Shown: positions 12,600 through 22,489 of the stretch, piece after piece
Position numbering within the stretch: the first letter of the stretch is position 1
Layout of the letters: every line of letters starts with the position of its first letter
DNA from: Apostichopus japonicus
Taxonomy: Eukaryota; Echinodermata; Holothuroidea; Aspidochirotida; Stichopodidae
Direction: 5' to 3'
DNA length: 64,000 nucleotides
Assembly: GCF_037975245.1 (NCBI RefSeq)
Contig: NC_092564.1
Coordinates: 22,905,984 to 22,969,983 of the forward strand
Position numbers and translations under genes: made by a program
The notes under the pieces: model-generated
The model's database searches: none
What the model was told of the DNA's origin: nothing
The model's input: the letters and a program-made list of their open reading frames with translations, nothing else

Positions 12600-13700
12600 C
12601 ACATGATGTAGGTCTAACACTTAACAAGCAAGTTAAGGCGAGGGAGAACTTCCAGCAGATGGAGTAAAAATCACTGTTGACAAAAATCTGAAAATATCAT
12701 TTTATTCCAAAAAAGTTAAGACAAGTTAATGGATCAAACATGAATGGCAAAAGTATAGTACTGCACAATAATGCAAAGTTGAGGGCAATGAAAAGGAAAA
12801 CATAAATTTGGAGTCTAACAAGAAAGCAAACTTCTGAAGTAAACGCTTTCATATTACACATTAAAAACATATATTATGAAATACCAACTAAATATGTTCA
12901 TTAAAACAATGATTTCATGTATTGCTGTGGCAATTAAGAAAGGAAACTCTATCTGTTAAAACAATATAAAGGTTAATTTTTTATCAATCATTATATCAAA
13001 ATAAAAGCTACAGCTGAATAGATAAAAGTTATTCAAGAGTTAGCATTACCAAACTATGTAGTCTGCAATTCTGCATGCTAGGCAGACAATAATAATAGCT
13101 AGTCAGACAGTAACCTTTTGAAAGGAATTCATTCTTAAATTGGCTACAAATCAGATCTTAAAAAACAATATTTACCTACAAAGCATGTATTTGTAATGCA
13201 TATTTATATTGAACACATACTGTATGTGACGACAATATACTGTCTATTCTGGAGTTTGAATAAAAATCTGAATACTGTTTAATGGCATTTGTACATACTG
13301 ATTACTATAAATGTTAGTTCTTTAAAAAAAATAGGCAAAAGTGGAAAGATGACTTTGCCAAGTAAAAGTCAACATCAGTCTATAATAGTCATGGTTAAAC
13401 CACTTTCAAGAAAAAACTGTCCAGAAGATCTCCATTGAAAACTTAAGTTGTAATTAACAGCAACATACTTTCCATTTCCTGAATTTAATTAAAAAACTAA
13501 ATACCATATAATGGCAAACAATAACTGTTAAAAACATAATAATAAATATGGGTTTAATCCTACTTTGAAAAAAGAACTGTCTGGAAAAATCCCTCTGAAA
13601 AGTTAACTTGTCAGTGACAGCAATATGCTGTCAGTTTGAATAACACTAAAGACTGTTTAATGGTAAGCAATAACCATTGAAAAAAAATAATATGATACTA
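12600..13700. other. Interior of the 5.5-kb element, no gene seen
   Basis: AT-rich sequence with two loosely similar stretches near 13,380-13,460 and 13,550-13,640 (CACTTTCAAGAAAAAACTGT against TACTTTGAAAAAAGAACTGT), suggesting an old internal duplication. No coding signal was recognised. Confidence 0.4.
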
Positions 13701-13705
13701 ATGTT

Positions 13706-15118
13706 TTAAGGCCTTCTTTGTTTTACGATTGATGTCAGCTTCTCGGATATGTATTTGCTGAACCTTGTAGCTTCCTCAGTAAACTGAAGCTTTCTTTCAA
13801 ACGTTCCACGAATTGTGCTGCAAGAAAGAAAGCGTATGAACACTTAAGAATTGACTTATCATGATTAGCAGTAACAGTGTGGTCCTAAAACTTAACAAAC
13901 TCTCTTGCATTGCTAGATGAGTGCTTTCATGGAAAGTTAAGGTCAAACTTTCCTATGGTTTAGAATGTCTCACGATATTTATCTCTGTTGGTATCCAACC
14001 TGAATGGACTAGCAATCACAGTCTAACCAAGAACATTCTTTTGGTTTAGAATTTGGGTTTGCTCAATCTTTTGGTTGGAAAAACTACACCACTATGGTAG
14101 TTTGATTGTAAGCTTCCTGTCAGAACTCAAAGGCAATTAAGAACCAACCAAAATGATACCAATTGTTAACTCATGATACTGGAATGCATAATCCTACTGA
14201 TAAATAGTTCTGTCAGTGTTAAAAAATTACTTACTCCTGAAAAACAGCTTATTCAGTAAATTATATTGTACATTTGTGTACAAGTCATGAGCTTGTAATA
14301 TAAATGGTTACTTGTTTGAAAGCTTTTCATAATGACTAACCTTCCATAGCATTAACCTTCACGGGAGACAACAGCGGTTTTGCATCTCTGTCACTGTTGA
14401 ATCTTGTGCAAGCATTCCCAACGACTTTTGTTTTCAAAGTGTTGGTACCCCAAATCAACACCAGTAAGTCTTCACTATAGAGTGTTTCTCTTAACTACAA
14501 ATGGCCTCCCACTTGTCTTCAGGAAGCCCAAAATCTGCACCAATATTGCCCTGTGAACAGAAAATATGATATACCTGTAAGCATATATACAGATATAGCA
14601 CATGATAACTCACATTATCATAACTATACATTTACATTAAAATTTTATATCAACATATTGGGAGGTAAACATTTAAATCAAGGTCCCTCAAATTATAAGC
14701 CAGGAATAGCAGCTTTACCAAATAATTACTAGCTTTGCACTATAACACCAAGTTATTTTTCAAAGCTTAATAACCATGTTCATAATTATCCCAAATCAGT
14801 AAAAAATTGGCCAAACTTATGACGCTTGTACGTAAATGATATACCAGACTGTTTTTTTTATATTATATATAAACAGGTTATGAAAAGTATTTAAATAATA
14901 TCATTACACATTTGGGTAGAATAGTTAAACTCACCTTTCCATCTTTTTTCTCTATGGCACTTGTTCCTTTGCTTTTTGGACTCTCGGATAAACTCTTAAT
15001 ATCATCTTACACCATTATGTCTTTAAGCCATATACGTTCTCCTCTTCTGTTGTTGCCTCCACACTGGTGTCGTACATCACAGGAAACCTCACCTGGATAT
15101 TTGGTTTTTCAATTCTTC
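13706..15118 (-). pseudogene. Degraded multi-exon gene with BEN-like C-terminus, inside the 5.5-kb element
   Basis: Three exon-like blocks on the minus strand. 14935-15118 (acceptor CCAG, donor GTGAGT) codes RIEKPNIQVRFPVMYDTSVE, then, after a frame change, SLSESPKSKGTSAIEKKDGK. 14341-14550 (acceptor TTCACAG, donor GTTAGT) codes GNIGADFGLPEDKWEAIC and, after another frame change, LLVLIWGTNTLKTKVVGNAC, then AKPLLSPVKVNAME. The last block, 13706-13817 (acceptor TTGCAG), is open in two frames. The order Leu-rich helix, Trp-Gly, then KPLLSPVKVNAM resembles the C-terminal part of BEN domains, DNA- and chromatin-binding modules. The frameshifts mean no intact product. The N-terminus was not found. 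The BEN call is from pattern recognition only. Confidence 0.5.
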
Positions 15119-16640
15119 CTGGAAAAAGGAAATAGCAAAGCAGCAGTAGTCATCATTTGAAAAAAATGAAATAAAGTTGTCACCACAAAGTAATGTGACA
15201 TTTGCTTCCACAATAGTCTAAAAAAAAGAATCCCAAAGTTTGAAGCAGACTGTATAAAGCTGAACATTTGAACCAGAGTGTCATCATCATTGCAACCAGA
15301 ATCAAATGCCCAGACTACAGAGATAATAAAACATGGGCTTAATCTTTGTTTGTTTTTAAGATCTAAAAAAACAAGATTTTAGAAACACAAATGCACTGAG
15401 CCAACTTATTTATAGGCCTAATTGTTTTAAGTTGTTATTTTGCTTGCTCACTTAACAAGTCTATTTAGACCTAGGCTAGAGAAGAAACAGTTCTTTGTCA
15501 CACTAAGTTAGTTTGTCTTTCAGTCGTTTTTTAGTCTTACTAGTAGTAGTACCATGTTTATAGCTCCATGGTAGTACTAAAGTATATAATACCGGTGACT
15601 AGCCAACATAATTTGTTCAGCCTACTGTAACAGTAAGTTTGAAGGTCTAGCCTTGTTTTATTCTATATCACATAGCCTACCCATTTAGATTCACATGGGA
15701 AATTTAAGAAATCTTTACCAAATGGGTGTAGACCTAAGCTTCAACTATTGAAACTCAGTCCCAGCATTTGTTTGGAAATGAATTAGAAGATTATGTGCGA
15801 CTGTTCAATCTAGCCCAATACACACATAACACATTGTTAATTGATGTTTAGAATGCACAGTTTAGTGTTGAGAATGCACTGCAGTACTCAATAGAAAACC
15901 TAGGCTACTCACTGTCATTGCACTTGTGTATTGCGAAACACTAGCCTAACAACGGTCACAAAAACTGCGTAGCGTAACGCTAATCATAATACTTCTTTGT
16001 GCCAGTGCCTAACAATTAAGGTTAGTTTTACCTCCAAGTTTAAGGAACAACAGGTAGGCTGATGGTGGCGGTTAATACTTCCATTCTTCTATAGATCTTC
16101 TTGGGTGAATAACAGTTGAAAGTTGCTTAGAGTGATCGTATTAAACCATGCCAAGCAATGCTTACGCTGTGCAATGCAAGTTGCCGTTGCTCCTCGGTTT
16201 CGAAATTGAATATGGTGTTGAAGTCAAAGTTCAACTTAAACCTGGTACAAAATGTGATTATCAAAAAAATTGAAAAAAATTGTCTTTGGCCTCCCAATTT
16301 GAGAGTTTTAGGTCACTGAAAATTACAAATATCATTAATTGATATCAAAAATTTAAAACTACAGTAAATAAGAAAGGATTAAATCATAATACAATTTAAA
16401 CATTAATTATTTTTATCTTGATCTTGACTTGGCAATATGCGTCTTACGTTCTTAGACTATGAATCACTGATCTAAATATAGATGCGAGCTCGTCTCAATC
16501 TTTTGATGTATGTGTATGCTACGTATTCATATACTATCTGGAAGAATTCTCTCATAAATTTAATATGTGAATTTTTCATTTTACCTTAATGTACCAAATA
16601 GAATAAACAATTCAGTGATCAGACATATGTTATACCACAT
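15119..16640. other. Interior of the 5.5-kb element, presumed 5' side of the BEN-like gene
   Basis: No clear exon. A possible minus-strand first exon is the ATG near 16,085 (MEVLTATISLPVVP) with a donor-like GAG/GTAAAAC near 16,035, but it stops early and cannot be verified. Confidence 0.25.
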
Positions 16641-16647
16641 CTTTGCA

Positions 16648-16855
16648 GTGGCAAAGCCAGCGAGGGTGGGGAAGGGGGGGCATGGGAAAGAGTACCTCCA
16701 CAAAAATATTTGGGGACGTGATGTCCGACGGTGAAAAAAACAGAGGGAGCAAAAAAAAGGAAATAATTGCATCATTTTGCATACAGTATAAGCCCTTTTT
16801 GCGAAACAAAAATTTTCAAGCCCCCCCCCCCCTCATAAACCTTCCCTGACAACGG
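16648..16855. mobile_element. Possible MITE fragment
   Basis: Begins CAGTGGCAAAGCCAGCGAGG with a G-run and contains a distal C-run, like the hAT-type termini seen elsewhere in the window. No matching right terminus or target duplication was identified. Confidence 0.3.
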
Positions 16856-16900
16856 TGATCCACCATTATGTGCCTTAAAGTAGAGACAGAAATTTGAACC

Positions 16901-17385
16901 AACAGGTACCTGTTGAATGCAACTGGTGTAACAGGTACCTGTTAAACCAGTTGTTTTCAACAGGTACCTGTTAAACCAGTTGTTTTCAACAGGTACCTGT
17001 TAAACCAGTTGTTTTCAACAGGTACCTGTTTAACTAGTTGTTTTCAACAGGTAGCTGTTAAACCAGTTGTTTTCAACAGGTACCTGTTAAAACAGTTGTT
17101 TTCAACAGGTACCTGTTTAACTAGTTGTTTTCAACAGGTAGCTGTTAAACCAGTTGTTTTCAACAGGTATTTTACCTGTTGAAAGCAATTGGTTTAACAG
17201 GTACCTGTTAAAACCAATTGATACCTGTTACAGCTAACAGGTAATTTACCTGTTGCAACAGGTAATTAACTGGTATAAACTGGTTTTGGTCACAATACCT
17301 GATAAAACCAGTTGTCGTTAACAGGTACCTGTTAGTCCCTGTTGGTTCCGGTTAAAACCAGTTGAAATTGTAACAGGTATTAACA
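16901..17385. repeat. Right subterminal minisatellite, 29-bp unit with perfect palindrome
   Basis: About ten units, the central ones 29 bp: the palindrome AACAGGTACCTGTT followed by AAACCAGTTGTTTTC. The inner copies are nearly identical, and spelling degrades toward the outer end of the element. Confidence 0.93.
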
Positions 17386-17400
17386 GAAATTTTCTCCTGG

Positions 17401-18360
17401 ACATGTACACCGGTGAAATGCTAGTTTGTGGCATATATCCATCTTTTGCGTTGACAGTTTCTCAAAGCAGACCCCAATTAAGCTGCATCTTCTGTCATGC
17501 TAATTTCTACCAAAGCATACCAAGTAATTGCATGGGCAAATTGTCAATGTGAGCCCCACTTGTACTGATTGCAGTAGATGAAGGAGGCTTTACTAAAACT
17601 CTAGTGTTTGAGTTACCATGAATCTTTCAGCAGTTCTATTGACCTAAAATGAACAGAGTGCTGAACTTACCAGAAACAGCAATGACAAACATAGAGCACA
17701 GAAATCCAAATTCCTTCCAAAAAGTTGGAAAAGCCATATGACCTGAAAAATGAATGTGATATGGTCAATTATATGCAATTAATTTAAAACATATAAGGAC
17801 CCACTCAGCCGACCAAACTAAGCATATTGATGCACAGTTACAAAATCGATATTTTATTTTAGGTACTGAAAGTTCCTGTTTTGATGGCCGTACCATCAAT
17901 ACAAAGATTACCCAAGTAAAGCAAATTGATAGCTTTTGTTTTGGTCCAAATTCACTTAAAGAGTCAGCTTAAAGAGTTAGTTTCTCATGCGTATCTTAAT
18001 ACTTATAATGACGTTCAGTTCAGCTGACAAATGCATTGAGATAGACTAGCCTAACAGTAACACTAAGTTTTAGCATTTATTTGTAACATATGGCACTGAA
18101 TGTCTTGATTGCATCAAGAACACGGGAACATAAAGATCATAACAAATGTTTGCACTACCATATGACTGATCTCGTCTTGGAGATACAAGAAAGTCCAGTT
18201 CCTGGTGATATGTTCTCCGTTGGAAAACTATAGTGAACAGAGAGAGCACGCCTTGTTTACCTTTTTGCGTGTATGGTAGGTATATATCGAAACTATATGA
18301 CATGAACATAATGTATCAGACGAAAAAAATACTGGTCACATTTTACACAGCTCAATGGCA
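17401..18360. other. No feature recognised
   Basis: Right flank of the 5.5-kb element; unique-looking sequence. Confidence 0.45.
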
Positions 18361-18384
18361 GAACGATGCGTCACAGAAATGTTA

Positions 18385-18545
18385 GCACCAATCAAAATAG
18401 ATCTCAGAAAAGCTTTAGGGTTTCAACCAATCACAAGGCATTTCCTGGACAATCAATACGTCTACTCAGTGTGTCAACTTATCTCGACCCCGGTATGGTT
18501 TCAGTAGTATAAAAGTAATAACATTGGCATGCATGTGTGCCCAGT
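18385..18545 (+). promoter_or_regulatory. Candidate core promoter (CCAAT boxes plus TATA box)
   Basis: Two CCAAT words in ACCAATCAAA (about 18,389) and AACCAATCACA (about 18,426) precede TATAAAAG at 18508-18515. This is a canonical spacing for a plus-strand RNA polymerase II promoter. No open frame of note follows, so the product is unknown and the match may be chance. Confidence 0.25.
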
Positions 18546-19892
18546 GACTGTGCATGCTAAGCAATACTAAGTAGAGGTATAATGTCGGCCTTAGTTAGTG
18601 CGTGACTTCATAATTACTGTTTATGAGTTATAACTCAGTATTACTATTTTTCAGTTATAACCCATAAACAGTATATTGGTTACTTCAGTAAGTTCAGTCA
18701 TGTGACCAGTGTCTTTCGTTACAGAGCTCCCATAAACCTGGTATCCAAGCAAATAATAGTTATATACATCGACACCATTATCGGATATATTTGTGGTAAG
18801 TATAACGCTTTTCGCGTAGTATAAATTTTTGCAATTTGTGCATAGGTTTCCATGCACGAAACTGTTCCTTCGGTAGTCTATACACATATATATACACTGC
18901 TACCGAGAATTCCCCTAACCGGCACCGCACTAATAGTAATACTATATCATATCATGGAGCTATAAACTGGGTTTGTAGCTCCATGATCATCGCACTGTAC
19001 TATCGTTGCAGTTACCCTGTACACTGCTCAGTGCATGATTTCTGGTTGCTCTACCTTTTGCTCCGAGCAAGAATCGAGACTAAAATAACGTAAATTTCAA
19101 TATATTTCCGATGTAGTCCCATAATATGTTGTCAGTAAATGTTGTAGGGTCTAGGCAGTAGGTCATATTCAGTCAGTTACACTTTAGTAAACGTAGGCTA
19201 ACAATGATCCCTTTAGCTTAAGTATAGGCTTGGCTAGTCCATAAACTGGGTTGTGTGTGCTGCACAAACCATCGTAAGTTTTTACCATCACATGCAATTC
19301 TTTTGGTGAGTTTTGGAAATTCAATTTGGGGCTTCATTATTAATTACAGTCGGGAAGGCTGGATCCTTTAGTAATAAAAGTGCTTGGAAATGTGTTTTGG
19401 GTGGTTTCATTAATAAAATAATAATTAAAGGTTGGCCGTGTAACACAAATACTAGCTAATAATTATTCTGGGGTTGAAAATTTAATCTGTAACGTATATT
19501 GTTAATTATGATATTGCCATTGAACTATCCCATTCCTAAGAGTTGGGCGTGTTGGGTGAAACGTCCAAACGGTTGAGAAAATTGACCAACTAACTGGGCG
19601 GAACTGTCACATTGGGCGAAATGGCCAGTTATCCTCCACAACACAGTCTGTGTACACAAACTGAAATCAGTTAAACACACCACATAGTGGCCTGTGATTG
19701 AACAATTCTTGCCCACCTTGATCAATAAGTTGTTCTTACAATACTGTGTGTAGCACATCTTCATCATGGACAATATCTTGTGATCATATATAAAAAATAA
19801 ATTCTGTGATGGAAAACAACAAATTTTTCTAAAACTTGACACACAACAAGGCAATGGAGCAGTTAACTCAAATTAGGCCGGCCGCCAGTGTG

Positions 19893-20157
19893 AAGTAATA
19901 AGCGAGCTCACCTGATTAGAGACTTATGATGCACTGTGGGAAAATGTTAAAGGTCAGCTGTAACATACAGTGAGCGCCCATATTAACATATTGTTACAAT
20001 ACACAACTTCACAATCGATCTCTAAAACTATGTCACATATATCATATTTGTAACGGAGCAATCAAAATGAACACAGAGCATTGTTGGGTACAGCTGACCC
20101 TTTGACCTTTGCCACAATGCACTGTATATGGCTCTAAATGGTGAGCTTGCTTATTCA
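19893..20157. mobile_element. MITE with long terminal inverted repeats
   Basis: The left end AATAAGCGAGCTCACC and the right end GGTGAGCTTGCTTATT are inverted copies. Complementarity continues inward about 70 bases (TGCACTGTGG with CCACAATGCA; AAAGGTCAGCTGTA with TACAGCTGACC). No clear target duplication was found. Confidence 0.75.
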
Positions 20158-20404
20158 CAGATACTGTAGCTTAGGCGTATCCTTATTCTGCATGATTTTA
20201 TTGTACAATCACCATGGACTCTAGCTACTAGTGTGGAGGGGTTTGTCAAACCTACCGTATACACAGAGTACAGTTCATGGGCTAACCCGCACTTACGACA
20301 CTGTGTTAGTGTGTCACCATTTTAAATTAAATCATTCCATATCACCATAGCAACACACTGGCTTGACCAATTTTGTACTGATATATACTTGTGTGGCGGC
20401 TCCA

Positions 20405-20735
20405 ACTTCTTTGCCATCATCATTATGAATCCATTTAACTTTCAAGGCTAGTGTTTGCAGTTTTCAGATATATAGGACTTGAGCCATTCAATTTCAACTA
20501 TTCAAGGTTAAAATTGGCAGTTATGAATCCTATCTTTCAAGGTGGTAATATTAATGCCTATTGTAGTTTTTTTTTTATATTGACGAGCCTCTAGGCTAGG
20601 CCTGAATCAATTCAACTTTGGCCTAGCAATTTTGTTATTGGCTACCTGGGTGAAAGCTCTGACTTGTTTCCCATTATGAATCCATTAAACTTTCAAGGCT
20701 ACTGTATAGAATTTGCAGTTTTTCGATACAGGCCT
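20405..20735. repeat. Direct repeat, about 260 bp apart
   Basis: CATTATGAATCCATTTAACT-TTCAAGGCTA near 20,421 recurs as CATTATGAATCCATTAAACT-TTCAAGGCTA near 20,673. Each is followed by a TTTGCAGTTTTyaGATA-like stretch, and a weaker copy lies near 20,520. Confidence 0.7.
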
Positions 20736-21129
20736 AGTCTAGAGTAGGGGCAACTTGGCCAACTTTCTTTCAAAATGGGAGAAATGCATTGGTATAGAAC
20801 ATTAAGTGTGGAAATGATGATACCACCATGCAAAGTTAGGATAATTAAAATCCTAAACTTTTAAATTACCGTACTGTGTCAGTGTGTGCAATAGCCTAGC
20901 TCTGCAGCAGTCATCATCGACAGGCTTAATTTGCATAGAGGTAGTCAATAGTCATGAACAGTAGTGCCAAACATGTTCATTCACAATTAGCCTTCAGAAA
21001 CTAAAGTTTAGCTTCTAGCCTATGTTGTATTGTGTCAACCCTAATAGTAATAAAAATATTTGTTAAAATATGAACATCAACATTTATTTATATATTTTTG
21101 GTTCATATTTAGCAAAAGGAACCTATGTA

Positions 21130-21580
21130 CAGTAGTCAGGTTGGCGTGTGCGTCTGTGTGTGTGCGTCTGTGGCACTTGCTTGGGTACACTGTAACTCAA
21201 CAAGGGAAAATTGGACTTAACTCAAACTTGGTATAGATCCGCCATAGTGAGAAGGTGTGCCCTATTGTTTTTGTTGCCTGTGAAGGTCACCAAAGGTCAG
21301 TTAGAGGCCAAAAACCAAATACTGAGAACAGCAATTACTCCTATTGACAGGTCTCACATGGTTGATATTTTGGGAGTAGTTGTGAATGGGGTAAGGGATT
21401 TTTTCCAAACATTGTGTGTGTATATTGGAGCACATAACAAATTTAGGACAGATTTCACATTATCGAGGGGAACATTTTTTATGAAAACCATCAGGTCATC
21501 AAAGGTCATTCAAGGTTGCTTATTGTATGTGCATAAAACTGCTAACTTATGCTAATTTTTGCAACAACTTCTAGTCACAA
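21130..21580. repeat. Dispersed repeat end with TGTGCGTCTGTG words
   Basis: GTGTGCGTCTGTGTGTGTGC is followed by a run of GGTCA words (GAAGGTCACCAAAGGTCAGT). This arrangement is seen in dispersed repeats of marine deuterostomes. The open frame across it is not a gene. Confidence 0.45.
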
Positions 21581-21609
21581 AGTCTGACATTAGCCCGGCA
21601 GCCTAGTGC

Positions 21610-22460
21610 ACTTTGATCAAACGAACGAGGTACCAATATCTGAGTATTGGAACATTTAGGGAAAAACCCAGTATATCCGAAAGTGGATGTCTGCTGCATG
21701 TGGCCCCTGGAGCCAGTTAAAGGGGGCCCAAAAATTCATTTGATCAAACGAACGAGGTACCACTTGAAACCAATGTCAAATTAATGCAGGAATGCCACTT
21801 AGTACTGAATGGCCCATGCCAGACCAAATTTCTGCTGCAAAGGGCCCGCCAGACGCCCCAAAAGGGACCCTTAAAATGCATTTGATCAAATGAATGAGGT
21901 ACCACTTGAAACCAATGTCAACATAATGTATGGATGCAACAAAGTACTGAATGGCCCATGCCAGACAATTTTTCTGCTGCCAAGGGCCCGCTAGACGCCC
22001 CAAATATGGCCCAAAATGCCCATTATCGTAGCATTGACCCAGATTAAATGCAAGGCACCACTCAAAACCGGTTTGGAACGCTCGGGTTAATCTTACAGAC
22101 TATGGAAATCATCATGCCAGACAATTTTCTGCTGCAAAGGGCCCGCCAGACGCCCCAAAAGGGCCCTTAAAAATGCATTTGATCAACCAACGAGGTACCA
22201 CTTGAAACCAGTGTCAACTTAATGCAAGAATGCCACCAATTTACTAAATGTCCCATGCCAGACAAATTTTCTGCTGCCAAGGGCCCGCCAGACGCCCCCA
22301 AATATGGCTCAAATGCCAATTATCGTAGCATTGACCCAGATTAAATATGCAAGGTACCACTAAAAACGGGTTTGAAATGTTGGGGTTGATCTTACAGACT
22401 ATGGAAATCATCATTCCAGACAAATTTTCTGCTACAAAGGGGCCAATAGACACCAGTGGC
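21610..22460. repeat. Alternating satellite, two related unit types
   Basis: Block type A has GAACGAGGTACCACTTGAAA (near 21617, 21742, 21887 and 22182). Block type B has GACCCAGATTAAATGCAAGG (near 22036 and 22336). Each is followed by GCCAGACAAATTTTCTGCTG and AAGGGCCCGCCAGACGCCCC. Single units are about 145 bp, and the A-B pair repeats at about 300 bp. Confidence 0.85.
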
Positions 22461-22489
22461 GTTGTGCTCATCCTGTCAATCCTGTCAAT

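Larger units (their letters stand above)
11909..17400. mobile_element. 5.5-kb inverted-terminal-repeat element with subterminal minisatellites and a BEN-like gene
   Basis: The left end begins CCAGGTGAAAATTCCAGTTA. The complement of the right end begins CCAGGAGAAAATTTCTGTTA. Both continue through ATACCTGTT and AACTGGTTTTAAC, so the match covers about 45 bases with one short indel. Inside each end lies a minisatellite built from the same AACAGGTA/AACTGG words. The interior, about 4.3 kb, holds exon-like pieces of a degraded minus-strand gene with a BEN-like end (13.7-15.1 kb). No target-site duplication was found next to CCAGG. The transposase class is unknown. The outer boundaries are well supported; that this is one mobile unit is inference from the matching ends. 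Confidence 0.72.
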
